Below are positions 35,870 to 48,130 of a DNA stretch of 64,000 bases, piece after piece (position 1 is the first letter of the stretch; each line of letters begins with the position of its first letter). The position numbers were made by a program, and so were the translations under genes. The stretch is taken from assembly GCA_949752745.1 (NCBI GenBank), contig OX457024.1, positions 46,628,490-46,692,489 of the forward strand. The letters run 5' to 3'. The DNA comes from Protula sp. h YS-2021. Its lineage: Eukaryota; Annelida; Polychaeta; Sabellida; Serpulidae. The notes under the pieces were generated by a model. That model was not told the DNA's origin. It saw nothing but the letters and a program-made list of their open reading frames with translations, and did no database searches.

Positions 35870-37690
35870 ACATTACTTATTGTTGCTAGATACTTGTATT
35901 TAGGAATTATTATCTAAATCTGTCTTTTCTGGTGTTCAAATTCAATATACTGTAAAAGCAGTATGTTAATTCAATACCAGTCAGTACTTGGAAGTTGAAT
36001 GGCCCCAAAAAATATTACAGCAGAAAAGAATTACCACATTTACAGACCTGCCCTGTTTCTTTATGCTTCTAACGTAGAATAAAAAATTTTAAAACATAAA
36101 TTTACAAAGGTGTTTTACACGCACAATTCAATGTAACATTAATTAAGGTGATAACTGCCGACATTGCTTTTCGTATTTGTACAGATCTGATTTTGATAAA
36201 GTAAAATAAAGTAATCTATCCAAGAATAAGTCCAGCAGGCAACATCAACTAGGCGTGCCATATCAACACCTGCTCTGTTAATAACTGTTATCGGATACGT
36301 TGTGCTGGGTGTCAATGAATGCGATTTGAAACGATATTTACTGTGAAGCTGTTATTGAATGTTATTGGATAAGTACTAATTGTTGCTATCCTATTTTTGG
36401 ATAAGTACTGTTTGCTGAAAATTCGTCATTCGATAAATACTGTTTGTTGTGAGTTGCTGAATATTTTTATTGGGCAAGTAGTCTTCGTGGTCAGACATTA
36501 TTGAATATGCACTGCTGGTTGTCAGCCCCAGAATGGTGAATGATACTTCCATTCAGATTTATAAAGAATTTCGTCATTTCATTTCACGAGTACTGCTTGA
36601 TGTGTTTCTAAGGTACTGTTTGCTGTTCTGCAGTGATCTGATAAGGTGTTCTAATGCTGTGCTTGTTTGCTTCTTGGCTGTAATTGCAAAGGTTATGTTT
36701 GCTTTTAGTGTTTTTAAATAAATGCTGTTTAATTAGATTTATTGGATGAATACAACTTGCTTTTTGAATGTTAGTGATTAATGTTTTTGGTAAGTGCTAG
36801 CTACCTGCTTTTAAGATGTTGCTAAACAATAAGCGTTGTTTGATTTTTGACACAATTTCAATGTTGGCTGCACCTCAATAATAAAAGCATATTAGGAGTG
36901 AGTTCTGTTAACATAAGAACCAGAGTGGTAAACAATAACTCCTTGCGGCCCCCAAAAATCTTTACGGGTGTAATTTTCTGGAGTAAATTAGTTATTGTTT
37001 CTGGATACTTGTATTTTGGAATTATTATCTAAATCGGTGATATCTGGTGTACTGTATGACCGGTATGCCGATTTACTATTACTGGTCCCTGTTCGGTTTG
37101 GTTCCAAATCGATTCGCATTCAATATACTGTAACAGCAGTATGTTAATTCAATACCAGTCAGTACTCGGAAGATGAATAGCCCGACAAAATATTACAGCA
37201 GAAAAGAATTGCCAAATTTACCAACCCTATTTCTCTTCCTCAAGCTAATCCAATACTTTGAATTTGCCATTGGATAATTACTGGTTACTGTGGGTTGCCG
37301 AATTTTTTTTTGGTTCAGACATTAATGAATAGATACCGTTGGTTGTCAGCCCCTAATTGGGTAAATGAGACTTCCGTTTAGATTTTAATGAATTTAGCCA
37401 TTGCATTTGATGTGTACTGTTTGATGCTTTTGCATAGGTACTGCTTGCTGTTCCTGTAATTTGATAAAGTGTTCTGATGCTGTGCTTGTTTGCTTCTTGG
37501 CTGTAATTGCATATGTATTGTTTGCCTTTAGTGTTTTTTAAATGAAAGCTGTTTAGTGAGGGTTTTTGGATGAATACAACCTACTTTTTGATTATTAGTG
37601 ATTTAAGTTTTTGGTAAGTCCTGGTGTCTGCTTTTAGGATGTTCCCAAAAATAAGCGTTGTTTGACTTTTTTCACAAAACAACCTGAAAT
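35870..37690 (+). repeat. local segmental tandem duplication
   Basis: 35,870-36,990 is repeated at 36,991-37,690. TTCAATATACTGTAA is at 35,940 and 37,121; GGTTGTCAGCCCC is at about 36,516 and 37,339. The change in offset (about 1180 to about 820) shows that one copy lost or gained about 350 bp. Confidence 0.75.
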
Positions 37691-37839
37691 CCGTTAACTA
37701 AGCTGAATAGGAAGCGCTAGAGAACCAAAAGTCTACGACGCTCTCGGACACATGTGCTAAGTATACTAAAACTGTTCAGAGTGCGATTCCATATAAATTT
37801 GAATATCATTAGGTTACTCCACAGTAAGGAATGGCATTT

Positions 37840-38570
37840 TCACATTTGTCAGACAAATATTGATATTAAGAATTTTTCATACCATAAATTAGTTTTTGCT
37901 ATCTATAATTATTCTTTTTATCGATAAGTAGATGTTTGTTCTAAAATAATTTGTTAGCAATAAATACTTAAATATATCAAAAACATTAGAAAATAATTTA
38001 GCGATATCAAAATTTAAATTTTAGAGACCAAAATTTATATTCTTGATAGCAAAAAAGAAATATTCAATAGCAAAATCTCAGTATGATCTCTATAATTTAT
38101 TTCTTTTTACTGACATCAAGGATGAATTTTAGATATAATTTTTCCAAAATGATACTTGGTTCATTTATACCTTGATATATCCAAATTGTTTCTCAGTCTG
38201 AAAATTACTTTTTTATCAAAATATCAGAACCTTGTTTTGATATCTAAAATTCAGCATTAAATGTCCATGAAGTAAATAACGAATGGCCTTTTATACAGAT
38301 AGAATTTTTTCTCATTTTGTACAACACATAAATGAACCACTTCTTGAGCTCGAAAGCTGTGTTATTATTACTGATGTTAAGAAAGATAATTTCAGATAGC
38401 AAGATGTAATTCATGTTTTAAAAAATGAATACCTGCTTCTAAAAATCAATTATTGATATCCGTAATGTCCAATACGATCATTGATAGCAAAATTAATTCG
38501 ATAGGTTTGTTGACATCTTTAGTCATATTTTTGTCATGAAAAACTAACATTAAATGCAAAAGGGGCATTC
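37840..38570 (+). repeat. AT-rich GATATC/GAGATC repeat, copy 2
   Basis: Shares start words (CATTTTCACATTTGTCAGACAA versus CATTTTCATATTTATCAGACAA, shortened here to their first bases) and many internal words with copy 1 at 22,780-23,640. Confidence 0.65.
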
Positions 38571-39870
38571 AGTATAACACCACCACTCAAAAGTATGTAA
38601 TATATTTTTCCCATTAATTAATTATTTTCTACTGTGCCCCAGAGTACACAGATATTCTGCTATTATGGTTATTTTTCTAAAGATAGTTACTTTTCATTAT
38701 ATCTGCTGTATTCATCATCAGATCTACTGCATTTTAACATCTGCCGGACCGTCTGTCATCACTCACTGGCGGCTGTTGCATTCATCAATTAAACAGAAAT
38801 CCGCATCAGTTGTTCAGAATGTGTATCACCCACATTTCGAAAGTCCCGAGTAGTATTGTTTCTTGTTTGAATGGGCTAATAATAAATTGTAAAATGACAA
38901 ATACTAGAGAAAGGCAAACAAGTGAAGTAGAAAGAAGAATAAAGGAACTGGCAAAACAAAATCTTTTGAAAAATTAAGAGATTCTTTCATAAAAATACTT
39001 TTAATAAAAATTTACGGATGTGTATTGCCCACGTGTTCATTTGGATGGGAAATGCCCAGATTCGAAGTGTTCAGATGTGACATTATCAGACCGTGAAGTG
39101 CCAAGATACAAGGTGACCAGATGCGTGCCGTCGCGGATTCAGGTGTTATCATTGCACTACAGTGAATAGAAGTTAGATGGCTTTAGCTATAACTTAACAA
39201 AAATATTTACGCAAAATCTCAATATCTTTTACTCAGTTTTATTAAGTCCGTTGGGAAACATATAAAATTGCTGTTCTTTCCGTTAATAATGAAAGATGCA
39301 ATTTTGGCTGAAGTTAGCTGTGTATAACATGAAGCCCCCCCCCCCCCCCCCTTGACTGTGGAGCAAAAGGCTCTCATGTTTCACCTCAAGTGAAACATTA
39401 ATATTACAGGAAAATCGTGCAAAAACTGCGAATTAAAGCTTGAATCATAAATAACGAGACAGACCTTTTTGTCAAAATCCATCGCCTAACATTTCACAAT
39501 TTTACACATATTTATCTTTTTTCGGGTCTTTATTTGAGATTCGTTTCGCACTGATTTTACATCAAATACAAAAATATTTCTGATCATAATATATATCAAA
39601 TAAATTTTAATAATTCCTTTAATAAGGAAACTTTTAATAAGTAGAGCAACATAGGGCGCTAAGCGATTCTTCTAATAACTGCGCCGTCCACAAACTTATG
39701 ATTTATATATCTTACAAATATGATGTCATGGTGTGTCCTTCAACAATAGTCTTGTAACTCTTTGTGAAAAAGGAAAGCTTCCACTAGTATTGTGATAATT
39801 CTGACAAAAAAGAATCTGGCAGTTTAAAACTGACGTTTCATTTCGTATAAACATTCATCTCAACTTTTAT
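38571..39870. other. no gene; poly(C) run
   Basis: C-run of about 18 at 39,333-39,350. Otherwise AT-rich and unassigned. Confidence 0.5.
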
Positions 39871-40530
39871 AGCGATTTTCGTATCGTTGGTATCTTGGTA
39901 ACAAGCCTCATTCTCGTATTGCGTATACTATCAACACCCGTTTCTAGGCAGGTGCAAATTTTTACTTTCCTGCCTTCAGTTAAAGATATTTTCTCCTAAT
40001 TTTAGCTTTATTAGCTCTGCCAGTAATCTGAATTTGCATCACGGGTTTACTAGCATGGGCGTGCTAACTGATGACGCATAAATGAGCACAGGTCATTTCA
40101 GATTGCTGACATATATCCTGACCTCGGACTAGTTACTGCAACTTGGTCACTTGTGGCCTAGCTGCATAGCTTGGTGCTTCCTAGCAGGCTACTAAGAACT
40201 CATGAGCATATCTAGGTTACCTGAAAAGGGTTGATTCTCAACGTGATCTCTGCTCTTCATACGCTTGTACCAACGAGTTTACCAAGCTTTGGTTACGTTA
40301 GGTACCCGTTACCGACTGCTGGGTTAAGTTTAGATAAAGGGTACCCACTGGGTACCTGAGTCAGAGCAAGGTGGCTTGGTGCTGAGCCACAGCGGTTTAC
40401 TAGTCACCAACCAAGTAAGCCTAAGTTCGTCACCGTGGCTTGGTGCATCTTGGTCAGACACCCACTAACTACTAAGCATAACCACAGGCCTTGGTTTGTG
40501 ACAGTACTGCGTCACCCTGAGTTCGTTCGT
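39870..40530 (+). repeat. left inverted terminal arm of DIRS-like element B
   Basis: ATAAAGGGTACCCACTGGG at 40,334-40,352 and CTCATTCTCGTATTGCGT at about 39,908-39,925 are found in reverse complement in the right arm, in the same nesting order. CTTGGTG/CACCAAG-type words repeat many times between 40,130 and 40,500. Confidence 0.8.
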
Positions 40531-40672
40531 GTCAGGAGTCACCAATAATAACCTCTCTACGGCTAGTAGCTTAGTTCCGTACATACTTCATAATTCTGAA
40601 ATAAGTGTTGGTAAGTTGGCGATCAATTTACCCACACACTCTTATGTTTACTTTGTTTGAGGCTGACAGAAG

Positions 40673-41224
40673 TTGACAGAGGCTGGATTGTACCTCGAAA
40701 AGCCAAACATTTTATACATACACCCGATGTCAGCTGTCAAACCGCACTCGCTGTGTGACAGGTGCAGGAGGGACAGGGACATACTGTTGTGTGACGTACT
40801 ACACACCTGCGAGGAGTGTGCCCACTTAGCACCGCAGAACCGGGACGCCTTGGAGAAGCTTCACACCAAGAATCTTACACGGAGGGTACGTCGCAAGGTT
40901 CAGTCTCTGTCTCTGAATATGCCGACAGTCAGTTCACTCATACTCGCCCAAGTTTCCTCCCCAGTGTGTGCAGACAAGAGTGCCGAATCAGACTTCCATT
41001 CTCCCAAGAGATGCAAGAAGCCCAAGCCGACAGCTACGTCGGAAACAGTTTCAGAATTGGACTTACCCGTAGTGTTAGAAACGGAAATCACAGGCAAAGC
41101 ATGGTCAGCCCTTCACCGGGAAACTGAAAAAGTACTCTCTGAGGAATCGGACTTTCCGTTACTACCTACCGTGTCCGCATCAAAGGAAAGTGTCACTGTT
41201 ACACCTACCAAGTCAGACACGTGA
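40673..41224 (+). CDS. DIRS-like gag N-terminal part
   Basis: An open frame of 183 residues (first ATG inside it at 40,727). It has a cysteine-rich start, C-x2-C with DRCRRD, then CDVLHTCEECAH, like the paired C-x2-C of DIRS gag proteins, followed by a serine- and proline-rich low-complexity region with basic KRCKKPK. The frame ends at TGA 41,222. Gag binds element RNA in this class. The gag continues, broken, after the satellite insertion. Confidence 0.6.
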   Translation: MTEAGLYLEKPNILYIHPMSAVKPHSLCDRCRRDRDILLCDVLHTCEECAHLAPQNRDALEKLHTKNLTRRVRRKVQSLSLNMPTVSSLILAQVSSPVCADKSAESDFHSPKRCKKPKPTATSETVSELDLPVVLETEITGKAWSALHRETEKVLSEESDFPLLPTVSASKESVTVTPTKSDT

Positions 41225-41579
41225 TTTACCAGACGTGTGGGTGAGTTCGGTATCCCCCACGCCCTGATACGTCTCCGTCATAAACACTAGATACGCCACT
41301 AGTATGTCAGTCAGATGCATTGAACATCGCGTCATTCTTGGCTATGCAAACTCAGCTACAAAAGCAGGTCCAAGATTTATAGAAGGCGCTGCTAGCGAGA
41401 CAAAACGAGTCGAGACGCACATACCGTCCACGACGTTATCACGCCCGCCAGATAACCAACCGCTGTTGGCCGTTTCAATCAGTGTCTACCCCGAATTCCA
41501 TACCACATCCAACGGAGCCAGATACTAACTAGAGAAGTGTGCATAGCCCACATATTCCCCATAGGCCCCCGTCAGTTAA

Positions 41580-42600
41580 ACACGGCCGTCAATAGTCATT
41601 CAAGAGCTGAAATTTTCCAAGTCGAGTTGGTGCATTTTCCTTAGACGAACCTGGCCCATTTACAATACCGATCTCTGCTTGTTTCCATACATACCAGGTT
41701 TCATTAAAATCCTTGCAATTGTTCTTGAGATATCGTGTTAACAAACTCATTCCGATGCTGAAAAATTTCCAGGCTTTGGTAAATTTCAAAGTGCATTTGG
41801 CTCTTTTTCCTTGAGCCAACATAACCCATTAACAATACCGATCCTTGTGAGTGCCCACAGAAAATACACAGCAAGTTTCATTAAAATCCTTGCAGTTGTT
41901 CTTGAGATATCTTGTTAACAAACTCATTCCGATGTTGAATAATTTCCAGAATTTTATAAATTTCAAAGTGCATTTGGCTCATTTTCCTTAAGCCAACCTA
42001 ACCCATTGACAATACCGATCCTTGGTAGTGCGCACAAAATATACACACCAAGTTTCATTAAAATCCTTGCAGTTAACAATAGACAATGAAGAGCTGAAAG
42101 TCCAGCTGGTCCATTTTCCTTGGACGAACCTGGCCCATTTGCGATACCGATCTGTGTTTGTTGCCATAGAAGCTATATGCCAAGTTTCATGAAAATCCTT
42201 GCAGAAGTTTTTAAGTTATCGTGTTAACAAGGTCACACAGTAGTCAATGAAGAGCTGGTCCATTTTCCTTGGACGGACCTGGCCCATTTACAGTACCGAT
42301 CTGTATTGGTCCCATGGAAGCTACATACCAAGTTTCATGAAAATCCTTGCAGGAGTTTTTAAGTTATCGTGTTAACAAGGTCACACAACAGTCAATGAAG
42401 AGCTGAAATTTTCTAAGTCCAGCTGGTCCATTTTCGTTGGACGGACCTTGCCCATTTACAATACCGATCTGTATTTGCTCCCATAGAAGCTACATACCAA
42501 GTTTCATGAAAATCCTTGCAGGAGTGTTTAAGTTATCGTGTTAACAAGCTCTTGATGACAGACCGACAGACCGACCGGCCGACAGACCGACACGCGGTCG
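41580..42600 (+). repeat. ~140-175-bp satellite array inserted in gag
   Basis: Six units marked by CATTTTCCTTGGACG-like words at about 41,628, 41,794, 41,971, 42,109, 42,257 and 42,427, each followed by AATACCGATC, an AAGTTTCATGAAAATCCTTG block and TATCGTGTTAACAA. It closes with a GACAGACCGACAGACC run at 42,557-42,590. Confidence 0.85.
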
Positions 42601-42659
42601 ATCGCATAGGTAGAACCTGTGGGAATAAATTAAACTCGGGAGGCTATGGTAGTCAGTGA

Positions 42660-42925
42660 GAGTGAGTTATGCAATTTATTCCCGTCAGGCCAAATTTCCA
42701 TGAAGCAGCAGGTCGACGACGAGAATACGTCACCTCTAGCTTCAAACCCAAAGGAAAGGGAGAAGTTATTTACACGCCCATCGCAGGCTCGTCCACCAAG
42801 GAGGAACCAGGTCTTTCACACCCGGAAGATCTGTTGTCGGACGACCAAGATTCAGGTTTGGAGAGCGACGCACAAGGCGACTCACCGAGTGATTTCTCTC
42901 CCCAGTGCAGCTTTCTAGAGCAATA
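42660..42925 (+). pseudogene. DIRS-like gag middle fragment
   Basis: The frame from 42,669 has a proline- and acid-rich stretch with LSDDQDSGLESDAQGDSP, ending at CSFLEQY where the LINE begins. Gag-like composition continues beyond the LINE at 43,880 with GKGQLWKDQAAAGRR, so the two were once continuous. Confidence 0.55.
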
Positions 42926-43877
42926 TTGATCACAAGAAGAACACTGTAAAGGCTATCAACAGTATTGAAGAATGTATCCTGGCTTTCAAGAAATGGATGT
43001 ATGCCAATTTTTTGAAGCTCAACGATGACAAGACTGAACTTATTTTATATGGCTCAAAATGTAATTTGTCGCGACTTAAGGGTATTGAAATCAATATCGA
43101 ATCTACAGTTATTTCATCCACACCTACAGTGAAAAATCTGGGTGCTATGTTGGATAATTCGCTAACCATGGATAAATTTATTAGCCTCAAAGTATTTTCT
43201 GCATTGTTTTACCTACGAAACATAGCTAGAATTCGACGATTTTTAACTACTCAGGCCACTAAGTTGTTAGTTCACGCATATGTAATATCTCGCTTGGATT
43301 ACTCCAACTCCCTACTCTACGGCATAAATAAATCATTAATTCGAAAGCTTCAAGTCGTGCAAAACGCGGCAGCTCGTCTCATCTCCAAAGTGAACAGATT
43401 TAACTATGCAACGCCCCTACTCATCGAACTGCACTGGCTGCCTGTTGAACAGCGGATAGTATTCAAAATTCTAGTCGTTGTTTTTAACTGTATTCATGGA
43501 CACGTACCTCAATATCTAATTGATCTAATAACACCGTACCGGAACTGTCGCTCGCTCCGATCGGGCAGTCAAGGATTATTGGTAGAACACAGAACCAACA
43601 ATAGATATGGTGATAGAGCATTCGTGAATTTTGCTCCAAAACTATGGAACTCGCTGCCTATTCATTTTAGATCTATAAATAACGTTGCAGCTTTTAAAAG
43701 AGCTCTTAAAACACACCTTTTTAATAATGCTTTTGTCAACTAATTTGTAACAGTATTATAATTGTATTATTATTCACGTTTATCATTTTAACTTATAATT
43801 GTATACTCTGTGCAGCACTTGGAGCTTATTATTAGATAAAGTGCTATACAAATGTATTAAATAATAATAATAATATA
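42926..43877 (+). mobile_element. 5'-truncated LINE (L2/CR1-like) nested in the gag
   Basis: Only the C-terminal end of ORF2 is present (frame to 43,743): FLKLNDDKTE, LGAMLDNSL, then HAYVISRLDYSNSLLYG, a VQNAAARLI block, LHWLPVEQRI, and a final PKLWNSLP with LKTHLF. These are the usual landmarks of the L2/CR1 group. The 3' end is a short tail ending in (AAT)n, typical of that group. The reading frame is intact over 248 codons, so the insertion is younger than its host element. Confidence 0.85.
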
Positions 43878-43879
43878 CC

Positions 43880-44700
43880 CATAGTTTCCTCAGGCAAAGG
43901 ACAACTGTGGAAAGACCAGGCAGCTGCGGGTAGACGACCAATTCGCTAAGACGTCTCGTTTACACAGGGACATTTACGTAAACGTCAGTAGACTCAGTAG
44001 CTACCTAGGATTACCGTTTCGGAACGCCATTCAGGAAATTGCCGGGCTGGCGGAGATTTCAAACGGACGCCCAGTGTCAGACAGAGAAGATCCGCTAAAT
44101 CACAACACGTCTCAACCTTCCCTTCCCTAGCCAGAAACGTTCATCGCCTTGAAGACGAGTGACAGAGTAGCCAGCGAACTGTCAGTTCGTTACAGCGAAT
44201 TCAAACGCCTAGACGCCGGCGAGGGACGAGTTTTGTCTCATTTTCATCCCTCTAAACATTCACCATAAAACAGGGCCCACGCCGCTCCTCTGACGACTTA
44301 ATACCTTTGCAGGTCTTGGAAGAACAAACGAAGCCCACAGGTTCTATGCCCACGATCCCTCAGGACTCAAATAGTCCCCTAGTTGAGAGAGATGCGAGAT
44401 CCATCGAAAGCTCAGCGAGTCACATGTTAAATATCATGTCCTTCCAGGAAGACACACTAAGCGCTTAAAAATCGCCTATAAGATCTGCGTCTGACGGACA
44501 AGGTCGCACTCAAACTTTTGGAATGTTTGACGTTGGCAACCCGGGATGTGGTCAAGCTGGCAACTTATCTGCGGCACTCCCATATCTTTGAGCAGAAGGA
44601 AATTTTTCCCTGGAGAAGGTAGACAGAGCGCACCAAGAAAGTAGATCTTTTTCACAGGACTTGGCAAAACAGCCCCACAGATCTCCGCAGCAATGCAGGT
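43880..44700 (+). pseudogene. DIRS-like gag C-terminal remnant
   Basis: Frame-shifted coding sequence with QLWKDQAAAGRRPIR and an AIQEIAGLAEI segment, matching element A (5690-5850). Broken by several stops. Confidence 0.5.
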
Positions 44701-44736
44701 AACAACCAACAAAATTATCTCTCAGAGGCAAGCGAT

Positions 44737-45506
44737 GTGTCTCTAACAGATAAAATAAAAAAGTATGGAAAGTTGTCAGCCTCCAAAGAATACTTGCTCA
44801 TAGGAACCAGTTTAGGCAAGTTCTGGACCGACTGGCACGATATGGGTGCGTGGGCTAAGAGAGGGTACACCCTAGCGTTCAGGTGCGACCCACAGGGTCA
44901 CAACCCACCAATACCTCTTTGCAAACAAGCCCCAAGCAGCCTAGTTGCATCCTACCACCAAGACCAAGCATTACAAGACACAATCAAAAACTTAGTGGGA
45001 GCAATAGCGGAGATGCCAGAGTACTAGAAAGGGTTCATCAGCAGGGTCTTCCTGGTATGCAAAAAATGATGGGTTGGCGATTAGTCATGGATCTTTCCCC
45101 TGAATCAATCCCTCCAGACGACTCGTTTTTAGATGGACACAGCCCATGTCATAAAGGACTCGCTTGATGCAGGCATGTGGGGCACATCTATAGGTCTGAC
45201 CGACGCGTATCTTTATGTACCGTTGCACCGCTCGGCTGGGAAGCACCTATGTTTTCAGAGAAACAAAAGAAATTTTGGTATCTGGCTCTCCCGTTTGGCC
45301 TCTTCACGGCGCCCTTTGTCCTCACAAAAGTCATGAAAATTCTCAAATCAAGGACCCGAATACAAGGTTTGTTTGCCTTCCTTATTCCTACCTCATCGCG
45401 CCTGAGACACAGTGAGGGAACAGATGCACGTCTTGGTCAGTCAAGCAACAAAGGTAGTCTATTGGTGAATCTTACCAAGTCCAAGCTCGATCAAAAAAAC
45501 AAATAA
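44737..45506 (+). pseudogene. DIRS-like reverse transcriptase, broken
   Basis: Frames 44,737-45,027, 45,133-45,336 and 45,177-45,506 together cover the enzyme: a KFWTDWHDMGAWAKRG lead, FISRVFLVCKK, MDTAHVIKDS, LTDAY and LPFGLFTAPFVLTKVMK. The expected YLDD box near 45,390 has been lost to a frameshift. MDTAxVIK is shared with element A at 7093. Confidence 0.75.
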
Positions 45507-45626
45507 TGATTTTTGGAGAAAAATGGGATCTAAGCCCAGCAAGAGCTTACCTCATCCCAAGCGCGGAGAAAGGACACTTAATGCAATCAAGGATATCGAG
45601 CCAGAGACAAGGGTCAGCTGGCCAAT

Positions 45627-46440
45627 GTGGAATCTCTCTTCGGTTGCTTGAGTGCAACGGAGAAGGCAGTACCCTTAGCAAAGCTTCATTACAGACTATT
45701 TCAATCAGGCGCACTGCGTCAAGAAAGACACCCCAAGGGCACAATGAGTATATCCAAAGAAGCCCAGCAAACATTGGCCTGGTGGTACGATTACCGGATC
45801 ATGAATAAAAGCCTTCCCTTCTCAAATCCATTACCAGAACTAGAGATACAGACAATGCGTCTCTGTCTGAATGGCGAATTTCCAGTGCAGGATATGGCAG
45901 GGTTCATGGTCAAAACAGGAAAGAAACCACCTCATAAATTGGTTAGAACTGTAAGTAGTAAGGATCGCCTTGTCGAACCTAAGACTCTACCGGTATGGGA
46001 AATACATAGCGTTTCATCTAGACAATTCCACGGCAGTGGCATAGTTAAGCAAACAAGGGTGCACCAGGTCTCAGCAACTCACAAAACTAACCCACAGCAT
46101 TCTGCGTTTGATTCGGGAGAAAACTATCTACCTGTCAGGTCGGCATTTGCCGGGTTGTCTAAACGGGTTAGCAGACCTGGAATCCAGAAGCGATTGAGTA
46201 ATATACACGGAGTGGTGTCTATCAGCCCATGCGTTTAAATGGGTGACCGACTGGGTGATCGAATGGGTCTCCTTGGGAAGACCAACGCTGGACTTATTTA
46301 CGAACGCGATGACGACCAAGCTAAGAAGGTATGTCTCACCAAGCCCAGGAAAGCTGGCGTGGGTGATCGACGCCCTAGCCTGTGATGGCCGAGAGACGAA
46401 ATTCTGTATGTCTTTCCTCTTCAACAAATCTTACTGCCAG
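45627..46440 (+). pseudogene. DIRS-like RNase H region
   Basis: The frame from 45,627 has the bridge STEKAVPLAKLHYR-like words (SATEKAVPLAKLHYRLFQ), a QTLAWWYDY tryptophan box, then NPLPELEIQT where the catalytic TDAS should follow; here it is TMRLCLNG, so the active-site aspartate is missing. After 46,238 another frame keeps GRPTLDLFTNAMTTKL, the usual LDLFA segment downstream of RNase H. Confidence 0.7.
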
Positions 46441-47700
46441 CTATCCAACGAGTAATGTTAATCAAACCAAACATTTACTTCTGATAGCCTCTTGGTCACC
46501 CGAGGCCGATCCCTCATCTCTTAAACCTACATCTATGGTGCCTGTCCCTTCGTTTTTAAGAAGCAAGGCTTCTCCAAGGAAGTGACAGACAAAATGTTTA
46601 ATCGCCACAGAGAGTCCACGGCGAAGGTCTGTCGGTGTCAATGGAATACGTTTAGCAGCTGGTATGCTAGGTCTCAACTGGACCCATTCCAAGCCACCCG
46701 GCAGCATTAGCGGATTTCTTAGACCACTTGCTCACATCCGGACATTTAAAGGGGGTTCAGTTGAAGGTTTACAGCTTTAGGCTGTAGATTGAAAACCTCA
46801 ACCGGATATGACCCAAGGGAAGACTGCTCTGTCTATGCTATTGAGGTATTTTAAGGTCAATTTCCAACCATCAATCACCAATATAGCCCAGTGAGATTTA
46901 TCCTTGGTCCTATCTTCCTTCAGCTGTTGTACATATTTGAATATAAATAATCTCCCCAAAACTGCAACGGTAAGGCTCACTTTCCTTTAAGCACTAGCCT
47001 CAGGCAAAAGAATAGGTGAATCCATGCCCTGGACCTTCAAATTATGAAGGAAAACAGCAAGTGGAGTGAGTCTTTGTCAGTCCAAGAGCAGGGTTCATGG
47101 GTAATATCTACATTGCCTAGGTACATTGGAACAAATGACATTGCAAGTCTTGGAGGAAAGAGACATGACATGAGATTGGGGTCAAGTGGAATAAGCACCA
47201 GTGGGGCTAAGACAGGATTGTTACATGGCAGGCAGCGTCTTCGGGCATGGTCACACAATTGGTCAGAGGAGGGAACCAAGAAGATATCAAAGGTGGGTGT
47301 TTGACTTTAAATTACAGGACTTTCTGGAAAACTCGCAGTAAAATCAGAGAAGGAAAGGCGTGCAAGAACTTGCGTTTGCAAATGGATCAAGCGTTGGTAA
47401 CCCTCATGGAGACTGGTTCTTAACCCAATCAAACGAGCTGGCTGACAGATATCCCTCCGTGTGTAGTCACCTGGCCGCCCTGCAAACAAGCTCTACATTC
47501 AAACAATCGGTTATTTCTCTAGCTTTGGTAACGGGTTTAAAAAGTGAATCCCTTCACTCATGATCCGTGGGTTCTATCACCAAACTAGCCCTCGGTGGGC
47601 CTCCTCGAATACAGTCATCGTGGTCTTGGGATGTTTAACATAACAAAGAGCGCGCCCGATGTTTGCTTGGAGCTTCCTGTAGTGGGGTTTGCCAATAAAG
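46441..47700 (-). pseudogene. minus-strand DIRS RNase H-like remnant
   Basis: Minus frames 47,279-47,037 and 46,980-46,798 lie downstream, in their own direction, of the minus reverse transcriptase. They fit by position and length to a degraded RNase H/post-RNase H part, with weak similarity only. 46,441-46,790 may be the 3' end of the plus copy. Confidence 0.35.
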
Positions 47701-48130
47701 AACTGAGAAGAGAGTCAGTCGTGGCCAGACTTACTTCTGCTCCTGGCTTGATGGCTTGGATAGCTACTCGAATCTTTTCCTGGCGCTCGGGGGTTGGGTA
47801 AGGTTGAGCTACATTAAATCCATTCCCCCCAAAAACACCATGATATGTTTTGCATCGAGTTCCGACTTGGCGAGATTCACTATGAGACCTACCTCAATTG
47901 CTCGATTGGTCAAGGTCTGCATCTGCTTCCTTGCTGTGTCTCGCTCGTTTTGATTTAGGAACCAGTTATCTAGATAATGGAAAACTAAAATACCTTGCGC
48001 CTAGGTCCACGCCTTAAGCACTCTCATTATCGTTGTCAATACGAAAGGCTGAGTTCCTATCCTCTAGCTAAGAGGGGCCTGGTTCGGCCTGGGTATTCAG
48101 GCCTTCAGCTGGTATAAATAGCACATTCTT
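47700..48130 (-). pseudogene. minus-strand DIRS-like reverse transcriptase remnant
   Basis: On the minus strand, from 48,060 down, TQPFVLTTIMRVLKAWT, then HYLDNWFLNQNERD (YLDN in place of YLDD), then VNLAKSELD at about 47,850 match, in order, the RT of elements A and B. It converges on the plus-strand RT, so a second, oppositely oriented copy has been combined with element B. Confidence 0.7.
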
